The position numbers and the translations under genes are program-made. This document shows positions 9,451 to 18,001 of a stretch of 64,000 nucleotides of DNA, one piece after another. The stretch's first letter is position 1. Each line of letters begins with the position of its first letter. Under the pieces are notes generated by a model. The model was not told where the DNA came from and did not search any database. It worked only from the letters and a program-made list of their open reading frames with translations. The stretch lies in assembly GCA_004014935.1 (NCBI GenBank), contig CP025321.1, positions 186,001 through 250,000 on the forward strand, given 5' to 3'. This DNA is from Saccharomycopsis malanga. Taxonomy: Eukaryota; Ascomycota; Saccharomycetes; Ascoideales; Saccharomycopsidaceae.

Positions 9451-10104
9451 TGGCAAAAAGTGGTTTGGTAAATTATTATATTCTGTTAACTGAAAAAGCT
9501 TTTATTGTTGTTGATTTCTGCTAAAATCTGTTTAACCAATTGCTCTTTGCTTTTAAGTATAGACTTATTTGCTGTATTTATAGAGTGGGCCCCACGACTT
9601 TTATCTCCACCAGGTTCTCCACTCATTTTCTTGCACTCCCCAATAGTATTTACTTGCTTATTAAGATTCTATCAGCAGATTGTAAGTAATTAATCTTAAG
9701 TTAAGACCATAAACACTTATTTTACTAACTTTTTTGACATATTGCATTTTTTAAGCTGTCCTGAAAGCTGTCTAGAAGGTTATTATCAAGAGGCCTGATA
9801 AAGTCCCCAGATGCATTTTTCCCCGGATCGCAAAATCTGGGTCAATCTGGGGGGAAATGACAAACCGTTTTCCATGGTGGAGGCTTCGTCCTCTCCACCC
9901 GTTGGTGGATGGTACCAGCAAGTATTAAGATAATAATTCCAAAAAAATGAATCCATTTGACGGTGGATGTTAATAGTACATGAGGCAATTTGTCACTGGT
10001 TTATATATAAGGTCATGATTTCTCAAATATATAAATTTATCAAGTCTCACAGCTTTACCTTTAGTATCACCAGATATCTACACTTCATCACATAACTTTT
10101 AAAG
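9451..10104. promoter_or_regulatory. Divergent promoter shared by the kinase and isomerase genes
   Basis: This region drives the kinase leftward and the isomerase rightward. GTGGAG or its complement occurs at 9605, 9617, 9877 and 9893. The last two form an inverted pair with a 10-base spacer. CCCCAGAT (9805-9812) and ATCTGGGG (9845-9852) make a perfect 8-base inverted repeat, and each contains a Mig1-type SYGGGG core (CTGGGG). ATCTGGG also occurs at 9835-9841. TATA boxes face each gene: 9575-9582 for the kinase and TATATATAA at 10002-10010 for the isomerase, about 95 bases before its ATG. The picture is an induced and glucose-repressed bidirectional promoter; that reading is inference. Confidence 0.55.
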
Positions 10105-10575
10105 ATGCCCTCCAAACTTAGAATTATTGTTGGATCAGACCAGGCCGGTTACGAGTACAAGGAACAAATTAAGAAGGACCTTGAAGCCAGCAATTTGGTT
10201 GCTTCTGTTGAGGATGTTGGAGTCGATTCCAATTCCTCCTCAACTCCATATCCGCTGGTTGCAATTGCGGCCGGTGAAAAAATCATGGGCGGAAATGCCG
10301 ACAGGGCCGTCCTAATATGTGGAACTGGATTGGGAGTTGCCATCAGTGCCAACAAAGTGAAGGGAATTCGAGCTGTCACTGCTCACGATTCCTTTAGTGT
10401 GGAGCGTAGTATTCTTAGTAATAATGCGCAAGTGCTTTGTTTGGGTCAGAGAGTCGTTGGGCTTCAGTTGGCTCGGCGTTTAGTCAAGGAATGGCTAGAG
10501 TACCGTTTCGACGATAGCAGTGCTTCTGCTGATAAAGTCAAGGAAATTGAAAAGTATGAGGCTGTTCTTGTTTAG
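10105..10575 (+). CDS. RpiB/LacAB-family sugar-phosphate isomerase, probable erythrulose-4-phosphate isomerase
   Basis: This 156-residue protein is full length for the RpiB/LacAB family. It keeps the catalytic Cys72 within ICGTG, the conserved [10 protein letters not shown] segment and the [11 protein letters not shown] helix. Two E. coli RpiB active-site residues are changed. The His of the N-terminal SDHxG motif is Gln13 (SDQAG). The position of the His that opens the ribofuranose ring is Ser105. Tetrulose 4-phosphates are not presented as furanose rings, so loss of the ring-opening His fits an erythrulose-4-phosphate isomerase (DerI of mycobacteria, EYI2 of Yarrowia) better than ribose-5-phosphate isomerase. 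Most yeasts use the unrelated RKI1 for the latter. It is divergent from the kinase gene, which also points to one pathway. The product would be D-erythrose-4-phosphate. Substrate remains inferred. Confidence 0.87.
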   Translation: MPSKLRIIVGSDQAGYEYKEQIKKDLEASNLVASVEDVGVDSNSSSTPYPLVAIAAGEKIMGGNADRAVLICGTGLGVAISANKVKGIRAVTAHDSFSVERSILSNNAQVLCLGQRVVGLQLARRLVKEWLEYRFDDSSASADKVKEIEKYEAVLV

Positions 10576-10888
10576 GTTGGGGTACATGGTATATAACTAT
10601 CCAGAGTTGGTTTATAAAATGTATTGATTACGTTATTACTATATTGTAAGACATTTTGAAAGTAGCTTAGATTACTGTTTATTGGCTCATGTTTTTAACC
10701 TACAACAGCTTGATATCCTTAAATGATTATCTGGCAAATTATACCTGTACATAGTAGAGCTACTATATGCGATTTGTAGAACCTCTGCTCATCTTATCTA
10801 CAATTCAAAATATTCAATTAACATTAACATGTCATAAATAATGTGAAGATCGAACTGAATCATTAAAAAACAAGTTAACAAAAAGAAA
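10576..10888. other. Short convergent intergenic region
   Basis: About 310 AT-rich bases separate the isomerase stop from the stop of the zinc-finger gene. No gene, repeat or structured element is apparent. Confidence 0.4.
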
Positions 10889-13800
10889 TCATTTTTCATA
10901 AGTTTGTACAATCCTTTCCAATTTCTGGATCAAATCCACACTGTAACTCCATTTACAGTTTCTCAATAAATGGAGCACATAGCAAACCACTGCAACTGTC
11001 TTCAATTGGCGTTCTTTAAACTCTTCGTAAATTTTTGTGCCATTATAATTCTCATTGTTATCATTTCCCTCATAGTTTTTTCCTTTACCTTCACTGATGT
11101 CTATAACCATGGCAAAATATTGTATTGCATCGTTTCTAGCCTTTTCGTGTTTGACATTCCCATATTCGTCGAAGTATTTATCTACTTGCAAATTGATACC
11201 AGAAAAGAACTCGCCATTATCGTTAACTTCTTCCTCTCGTTTTGCTCTTTTCAAGGTTTCCACGTTTGGACAATCTCTTTTGATCTCGAAACACCAGACC
11301 ATTAAAGCTGCAATATAGGCTGTCCCGGGAACATGAGAAAAAGTGTTGATTGTTTCCTCATGCTTATAAACCAATCCTAGAAACTTGCAAGCTTCCAAGA
11401 CAGACAACTTGCCGTTTAAGGACCGGGCCCATTGTTCTATGAGCAGTTTGTTTCTTTCATGTTCCAACTCCTTTAGGTCTTTATAGAGTGTGCTGGTGCT
11501 GCGGCAATTGGTCTTGTATTCTGTAGCAAACTTCGTTATGGAGGGAATATCCGCATAAAGCGTGAATAGCCCAGTATAATAGAAGCTGACGTTCGCCCAG
11601 GCTGCGTTGGTTCTTCCATAGTTGTTCAAACCCAACACTTGAGATCCCAAATTATTACGGGTAGCAGCCAGAGGGTTTTTCAGTCTTTCGTCATACAAAC
11701 GAACATGCATGTCAAAATAACCTTTCCAATTAAGAAATGCTCTTTCTAGTTTTTTAAAAAACTCGTTTAATTTCTTCTTCAGAACTATCCCCAAATCAAG
11801 TAGGCCTTGGCCCCTCATGTCCCAGCAGATTCTCATGAGTCCATGAAGAATAATATAGCGAGAGTATAAGGAATAACATTCCATCAGATATTCTTTCTGG
11901 TTCTCCTTGTAAGTTGTCATCATAGACTTTAAACTCCATAAGAAACTGGGCCATTTACTAATCATCTTAATGGGTCCATTGTTGACTGTTCCAGAGTTAC
12001 TATTGACACTGCTGTCCCCAGACCTATTCATATGACTTGTGTTTACTTTATAGCTTGACTTTGAAACGTTATGATTCAATTTGGAATTACTATTCAATTT
12101 TGGAAACTTTAGTACTGATTCCTCTGGGATTTTTTCATCCACTTTATTTTCTGAGCCCAAATTATTACTTGATTCAGCATTGTAGCCTCTTCCCAAACTT
12201 ATGTTGACTTTAGGCCGTGGATATAGGCCTCGTGGCTGTTTCAGGTAATGTTCAAAGAATTTCACTGGATCCTTTGCATTCCAAACGTCATCTGTAGAAG
12301 GCAACTCCAACTTGACGTCAAATGCAGATAAAAGCTCGAGTTTACTGAAGGTGACGTGTTGAGTGTCACATATAAATTCGAAAAAGACAGTACGTTTGCA
12401 AGTCTCATAATGGATCCAGTTGTACCATTGCTGGGTCATTTCTTCCAAATCACAGTGTTCTGACTTGTAGACCAATGGTTCAGTCAAAGTGTCTAGCAAC
12501 CCACTGAACTTGAGGTACAAGATATTTGCTCCATGATCGATTTGTGCAAGCTGGTTTAGTTTCATGTCACCGAAATTCTTGGACGAGAAGTTGTGTAGAA
12601 GTAAGGCTTGTATCAACGGTAATGGCAAGTCAACACATTCGTCAACGACATCAGAAATAAGTCTTCTATATCTTTTGTTGAGAACTACACTGGTTTCGTA
12701 CTCCATCTTGTCCAACAGATGGGCCATTCCAATGATGAGCATACTGATGAGAAGATATATGTTGACGGTGTTGGGATCAAACGTGGCTTGGTGGATGATT
12801 GGGAACGTCTGGGCGAAATTGAACCAGTACAAATCCATGTATTCTTCAAACCGTTCCAATCTAACGTTTTCAAGCTCCTTCACACTAGGAAACATGCTGA
12901 TAATGCTTCTTCTGGTAGATTCCTTAATTCTGATTTTGTTGAAATTGTAAAAATTGAGAAGTGAACTGCCATTGCTATTGTTTCTGCCAATATAACTTTC
13001 GATATCGTTAATCTTGTGGTTGGTCTGCTCATTATCGGCTTTTGCCATAGCTTCAAGCTCCATGTTCTGCACCTTGGCGAGTTCGTTATACATATCTTCA
13101 TACATAATAGGGCTGATGTCAAAGTAGTTGCTGCTGGTGGGGATGCTGTCGCCATAGGGATCGTCTGAAAATGTTGTTTCTGTAGGACCAGAGTTGGTTT
13201 CCAAAGGAGACACGTCTCGGAAAAGCCAGAACAAGTTGTCAATAAACCCACCAGATATGTCTGGGGTCTGGGCATGAACCCCCATATTCTCAAGATCTTG
13301 TGCCAAATTCTGCGGCTTTTCTGTACTTTTATCGTCAACATTTATGCCAGAACTCTGTTCTTTCTTGTTATCCACTGAATCATAGAAATCTGGAGGAAGT
13401 TGGTACTCCTGTAAACTATGTCCATTGTTATCTTTGTCAGAAGGCTCATTGTTCTCCACAGCTTCACTAGTATTATTCTTGGGGATCGCAGAGAGCGTGA
13501 GAGAAACTGAGGGCAAAATAATAGATGGCTGAGGTGGTGGTGTGTGTATCTTCTCATCATGATGTTGATTCAAAAAATCGGCAATACCTAATCTTTTGAA
13601 CTTTTTATGACTGGCTTCATCGGTATCACTATACCGTTTCTGGCCAACAGAACTAGTATATTTTGAAACATTCCCATATTGAGAAACATCTTTGTTATAA
13701 TCTAAACCAAGCCCATTTTCTCTACCATTTACTTTATTCAACACATTATGCGGAGTGGAATAATGACGAGTGTAAAATGTGTTTTCCTCAGTATTTCCAA

Positions 13801-14239
13801 ATCTGTTCAAAAAAGATCCATCTATTGAATTTCTTCTGTTTTCTTGTTCAAAATTCCGCCTAAAACCGTCACTCTTTTCTGACTTTAAACCTCCTCTGTC
13901 TTCAGTACCAAACCCCCTTCTCTCCTTATTGAAACCCGCTCCTACCTCTGATTTCGACCAAAAACTGCTGGATTCTGCTCCAACGGCCCCTCCTGTTATT
14001 CTATCTCTCACCCTCTGGTGCGATTTCGACTTGAAATGCTTTGAAAGAAGATCACTCCGTGTAAAGGACAAATTGCACTGGTCGCACTTGAAAGGCTTCA
14101 CCGCATTATGATTCAACTCATGCCTAGTAAGATAATCCCTTCGCGTAAACCGTTTGGAACACGTTAGGCAAACAAAAGGGTGGAGTTTCTCTCTTGATCC
14201 AACGGTGGAGGCTGCCGTAGTCGCTGTGGAGGCTGGCAT
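10889..14239 (-). CDS. C2H2 zinc-finger transcription factor, candidate regulator of the polyol cluster
   Basis: The protein has 1,116 residues. Two adjacent N-terminal C2H2 fingers use C24, C27, H40, H44 and C52, C55, H68, H74. Their helices read RRDYLTRH and RSDLLSKH, like the Adr1/Msn2 class that reads G-rich DNA. A long Asn/Ser-rich linker follows to about residue 430. The rest is helical, with aromatic clusters (for example MDLYWFNFAQTFPIIHQATF), matching the fungal-specific transcription-factor domain seen in Adr1-like and Euf1-like regulators. The Yarrowia erythritol cluster contains its own activator gene, EUF1. This gene, beside the isomerase, is the natural counterpart, and GTGGAG repeats in the cluster promoters are plausible targets. 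The ATG at 14239 is preferred over the TTG four codons upstream. Assignment as a C2H2 factor is firm; the regulatory target is inferred. Confidence 0.85.
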   Translation of the reverse strand: MPASTATTAASTVGSREKLHPFVCLTCSKRFTRRDYLTRHELNHNAVKPFKCDQCNLSFTRSDLLSKHFKSKSHQRVRDRITGGAVGAESSSFWSKSEVGAGFNKERRGFGTEDRGGLKSEKSDGFRRNFEQENRRNSIDGSFLNRFGNTEENTFYTRHYSTPHNVLNKVNGRENGLGLDYNKDVSQYGNVSKYTSSVGQKRYSDTDEASHKKFKRLGIADFLNQHHDEKIHTPPPQPSIILPSVSLTLSAIPKNNTSEAVENNEPSDKDNNGHSLQEYQLPPDFYDSVDNKKEQSSGINVDDKSTEKPQNLAQDLENMGVHAQTPDISGGFIDNLFWLFRDVSPLETNSGPTETTFSDDPYGDSIPTSSNYFDISPIMYEDMYNELAKVQNMELEAMAKADNEQTNHKINDIESYIGRNNSNGSSLLNFYNFNKIRIKESTRRSIISMFPSVKELENVRLERFEEYMDLYWFNFAQTFPIIHQATFDPNTVNIYLLISMLIIGMAHLLDKMEYETSVVLNKRYRRLISDVVDECVDLPLPLIQALLLHNFSSKNFGDMKLNQLAQIDHGANILYLKFSGLLDTLTEPLVYKSEHCDLEEMTQQWYNWIHYETCKRTVFFEFICDTQHVTFSKLELLSAFDVKLELPSTDDVWNAKDPVKFFEHYLKQPRGLYPRPKVNISLGRGYNAESSNNLGSENKVDEKIPEESVLKFPKLNSNSKLNHNVSKSSYKVNTSHMNRSGDSSVNSNSGTVNNGPIKMISKWPSFLWSLKSMMTTYKENQKEYLMECYSLYSRYIILHGLMRICWDMRGQGLLDLGIVLKKKLNEFFKKLERAFLNWKGYFDMHVRLYDERLKNPLAATRNNLGSQVLGLNNYGRTNAAWANVSFYYTGLFTLYADIPSITKFATEYKTNCRSTSTLYKDLKELEHERNKLLIEQWARSLNGKLSVLEACKFLGLVYKHEETINTFSHVPGTAYIAALMVWCFEIKRDCPNVETLKRAKREEEVNDNGEFFSGINLQVDKYFDEYGNVKHEKARNDAIQYFAMVIDISEGKGKNYEGNDNNENYNGTKIYEEFKERQLKTVAVVCYVLHLLRNCKWSYSVDLIQKLERIVQTYEK

Positions 14240-15643
14240 TGTTATGTTCAAATCACCTCTTTATATACTTCATATAAGCTCTTCTCTCACTATACGTTTT
14301 CGCCAATACAAATGATATCAAGATTCTGTAAAAGAAAACTTCAAATCTTTCATGAATAAGTTCCTCAAAAAATTAAAAATTGAAAATTAGAAATTAAAAA
14401 CCATCCAGTTTTCAGATATGAGTCGTATTTGCTTCCGTTTCTTTGATTATAGTCACTTTATTGCTTTGCTTGGTCCCAACTCTCGTTCTTCTCCACAACT
14501 CGGTTTATGCTGTGATATGCGTGCTGCTGTGTGCTTATGTTTATAGGCGCATCTGTATGCACATAGGTGTATGTATATGCCCCCACTCACTGAGCAAGCG
14601 TGGACGCTTGCATGCAAAACAGAGAGTGACTGGCATGTCAAAAACCAAAACATCGTAAGTACCCAATCGGTTTTTTTGCTTTAAACGGTATACTGACAAT
14701 ATTATTGTTCTAGCTGCAAGCGCTATCCACTGCACAGCGTTATATAAACCAACTTTTTCTTTCATTTATTTGGCCCGATTCTCCCGCGACCATTCTCGCT
14801 TGCGGAGTTTCCCCACATAAAAAAAACGCACCAGTGCAGCATTATGCGGCATGCTGTACATCGATGTGCTTCCCCAGATTTCTGGCTCTTCGGTGTACTT
14901 TACTCATTATAATAAGTATTGATAATCTCGAGCAAATTGGGCTAAGGAAACAGGTTACGTTTACCTGGAAATTCGTTAGACTAAGAAATGGTAGTGCCGT
15001 TGTTAAAAGAGGCATTTTCATGAAGTTGTTGATTTCTCACGATTACCTTAAATTGGTAAGTTGCCTGTTTGAGCAGTAGAAATGACTAATATATAGTTCC
15101 AATACTCAGAACTTGTAGTCAAACGAGACAGTATAAGAAATGTTTGAAAAACGGGCACTACGAGAGATAAACTAAACTTGAATTCACCATTGTAAACTAA
15201 GGTGCGATTTTGAAACAATTCAGTCAAAAGAGACCCCCTATTGGGCAGACATATCCATATCAGTAAGCTACAATGTGGAATAGCAAATGACTGTTTAGTA
15301 CCTACTATCAACGCAAACATGCCCGATGAAAGGCCTGTTTATAGATAGTTAACTTGAAAACGCTGGCAGAACGGTATATGGAGATTTATCCTACTCTTAC
15401 AATATCCTTCTAGAGCAGTGATACCAATTTCATACAAATATATATACATTGTTTAACCCAAATTCCCAGTTGTCAACAAATGGATGATTTCTATGTTTTC
15501 AGCGTGTTTGTAGAGCAGCAAGTAAATTATATTTACCTAAAAATTAGAACAAGCCGCGACTCGTACCATTTAATAAGCATAGCATTATAGATTAGCAATC
15601 TGAAACAGTCCAGTAACAACATTAACAGATATATAACACAAAA
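14240..15643. promoter_or_regulatory. Long upstream region of the zinc-finger gene, no gene seen
   Basis: This 1.4 kb gap holds the promoter of the zinc-finger gene and the 3' flank of the next minus-strand gene. A near-perfect 18-base inverted repeat lies at 14594-14611 (arms GCAAGCGT and ACGCTTGC). A Mig1-like site is present as CCCCAGAT at 14872-14879. A single CTCCAC lies near 14492. Short frames of 60-90 codons around 14440-15320 have no recognisable content and are not called. Confidence 0.4.
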
Positions 15644-17290
15644 CTATACAAAGTTCAACTTGGTACTGATCTGAGCCGCTTTGAAACGACTCAATCTGAT
15701 TGGGTTGCCATTTTCGTCTATTGGCTCGATTTCCTGCTCTTTTCCCTTGGCAAAGCCAGAGTCAAGGTTTATCAAATGCTGTCTAAGAGTCTGATAATCT
15801 TTGGCAATTTCCTGGTTCAATATTTCCGGAAGAAATGTGTAATCATCGTCACTGTCGTCTTCTACAATATGATAATCATTCAAATGTTCTTCAAAAACCT
15901 CTTGAGGGTTTTTCTCCACAATAGTCTCACTTAACAAAGGTTGTAAATCATTCTCCTCTGTCTCAGGCGCTTTTGCTGTATTTTCCTGGTCACTATTAGT
16001 CTCATTTGCTTCTTTCTTCAATTCAGCTTCTACAATCTTCACTTGTTGATTGTATTTTTCAATATCATTTGTGTGTTCAATAATAGAATTTGGCATGTCA
16101 TATTCAATTCCAATATCATCGTCATACATTCCTATCAAATATGCGCTTACCATATCGTCTAAATTATCATTTAACGCTTGATAATCAACCTTGGTCACTG
16201 GATATTGTGTTTCTTTGATTGGCTGTATTTCCTTATCATTATCATGATCTTCTATTTCTTGATTTATACTATTTATTATAACCTTTCTTGCTTCTTCAAC
16301 CTCATCTTTCTTTGATTCATCAACTTCAATCTTTGATTCTTCAATCTTTGATTCGTCAATCTTTATTTCATCATTTCCAGATTCAATATCTTGCAAACTC
16401 TGTAAATTCTCCACCACTTGTGGCTCAATTTCATCTATAAAAGAAACCGTTGAACTAGGAATAGAGATTGGAGTGATTCCCACATTGGTTTTCTTTGAAA
16501 TGTTTTTTAGTTTTTTCTTCTTTTTTGATTTTTTTGATAACGACAGAAGCGCTGGTTTGTCTGCCAAACTAGCAGTGTTTTTCTTGAAAATCTTAAGCTT
16601 TTCTTCGTCTTTTTGGTCATCAATAACTGTTGTTTTCTTGGGCTGTTTAACTACAGGCTTAGAAGAGACGTTTTTCCGTTCCTCTAATATATCATACAAT
16701 CCTTTTCCACTCGCTGTTGTCTCCATGGGCACCACCTCAGACACAAACTGCTGTTTTGGAGAACTATCAGTATTCAAAGAAAATCCTTTACGGAACTCTG
16801 AAAAGGACATCTTGGACAAATCCTTGTCTACTATACTTTTGTCTATAATCTCCAACTTGCTGAAATCAGTGACCATGTTGTCTTTTTCCGCCGCAAATGT
16901 AACGAACTTTTTCGCCTTCTGTTTGGATTTAGGCTCATTACTGCCATCATAATTATCATCATCATCATCAAAATACTTGTCATTAATCTCCTGAAGTTTC
17001 TGTTTTCTCGTCCGAGTTCTTCGTATCCTGTTTACGTTGACTGACATGTTCACATCCTTGGCCTTATTGACCTGAGTTGGCAGAACTTCTACGATCTTGT
17101 CTTCTGCCAACTCAGTAACATCTTCCCAACCCTCTTCTGCCTCCTTTTTACTCTTCTCTTTAGTACTTTCTAAAAACTCTTGAAACTTTTGATCATACAC
17201 CGACGTGGGGGTCACTGAAGTCGAAACAATCTCATCATTATCATCAAGTCTTTCCACAATATCAAAAACTGGAAGCGATTCGTTTTCCAT
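15644..17290 (-). CDS. Acidic/lysine-rich protein, possibly Bud27/URI1-like (C-terminal part only)
   Basis: I do not firmly recognise this 548-residue protein. It is highly charged, with alternating acidic stretches and a lysine cluster (LSKKSKKKKKLKN) that could be a nuclear or nucleolar signal. A low-complexity tract of DESKIEESKIEVDESKKDE type lies near the middle. The C-terminus, NGNPIRLSRFKAAQ, resembles the closing motif of fungal Bud27/URI1 proteins, and an early FDIVERLD and mid GLYDILEERK fit that family loosely. Bud27 is an unconventional prefoldin tied to translation start and RNA polymerase assembly. The N-terminal prefoldin coiled coil of Bud27 is absent, and only 240 bases separate this gene from TOM22, with no room for a missing exon. 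It may be a short relative, or unrelated. Confidence 0.6.
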   Translation of the reverse strand: MENESLPVFDIVERLDDNDEIVSTSVTPTSVYDQKFQEFLESTKEKSKKEAEEGWEDVTELAEDKIVEVLPTQVNKAKDVNMSVNVNRIRRTRTRKQKLQEINDKYFDDDDDNYDGSNEPKSKQKAKKFVTFAAEKDNMVTDFSKLEIIDKSIVDKDLSKMSFSEFRKGFSLNTDSSPKQQFVSEVVPMETTASGKGLYDILEERKNVSSKPVVKQPKKTTVIDDQKDEEKLKIFKKNTASLADKPALLSLSKKSKKKKKLKNISKKTNVGITPISIPSSTVSFIDEIEPQVVENLQSLQDIESGNDEIKIDESKIEESKIEVDESKKDEVEEARKVIINSINQEIEDHDNDKEIQPIKETQYPVTKVDYQALNDNLDDMVSAYLIGMYDDDIGIEYDMPNSIIEHTNDIEKYNQQVKIVEAELKKEANETNSDQENTAKAPETEENDLQPLLSETIVEKNPQEVFEEHLNDYHIVEDDSDDDYTFLPEILNQEIAKDYQTLRQHLINLDSGFAKGKEQEIEPIDENGNPIRLSRFKAAQISTKLNFV

Positions 17291-17530
17291 TATACTGCTT
17301 TTATTTATACCTTACAAACAGTTAAAACCAAAAGTTTTTCACCTCTTATTATTATTATTAATAATATAAAAAAAATCCAATGACCCAGTCTCTTGGCCCC
17401 TAAAATAAGCTTGGTCAGTTATTACGTAATCAGGTAAAATTTTGCAATGAAAAAACCGACAAATTAAATATGTGAATTAGCAATAAAATAATAGAGGCAA
17501 GAGAAGACTAAACTATATAAGCGATAAACA

Positions 17531-18001
17531 ATGGTTAAATTAACACAAATTGAAGAAGAAGGAGCTACTTCTTACAACAATGATATTCCAAAAGCTGGAG
17601 CTGCTGCTGAAGAGAATGATGAAGATTATGAAGATACCAGTGATTCCGATTCTGACAACTCTGATGATGAAGATGATTTGGAAGGTGAGACAGTGTACGA
17701 CAGAATTGTTGCTTTGAAGGATATCATTCCTCCATCCCAAAGATCGTTTTTCCAAAGTGCATCATCGTCTTTGTACAGTTTAGCCAGCAATGGAGTGTTC
17801 AAAATCGGCGGCTTGTTGTGGGTTGTTAGTACCAGCGCTTTGCTTTTAGGCGTTCCATTGTCCTTGTCTATTTTGTCTGAACAACAATTGGTCGAGATGG
17901 AAAAGGAAATGAAGATGCAACAAGATAGCGCTCAGGTATTGGCGCCAGGATCAGAAACCGCCTTTGATGCTGCTGCCAATCCAGAAGCCGTTAAAGCTTG
18001 A
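17531..18001 (+). CDS. TOM22: Mitochondrial import receptor subunit Tom22
   Basis: This 156-residue protein is the central receptor and organiser of the TOM complex in the mitochondrial outer membrane. The sequence shows the expected layout: an acidic cytosolic N-terminus that binds presequences (DEDYEDTSDSDSDNSDDEDD), the conserved ETVYDRIVALKDIIPP and GLLWVVSTSALLLGVPL segments, one transmembrane helix at about residues 91-115, and a short intermembrane-space tail. Length matches yeast Tom22 (about 150). The ATG at 17531 follows a stop-rich leader and a TATATAAG element just before it. It is divergent from the Bud27-like gene across about 240 bases. Confidence 0.93.
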   Translation: MVKLTQIEEEGATSYNNDIPKAGAAAEENDEDYEDTSDSDSDNSDDEDDLEGETVYDRIVALKDIIPPSQRSFFQSASSSLYSLASNGVFKIGGLLWVVSTSALLLGVPLSLSILSEQQLVEMEKEMKMQQDSAQVLAPGSETAFDAAANPEAVKA

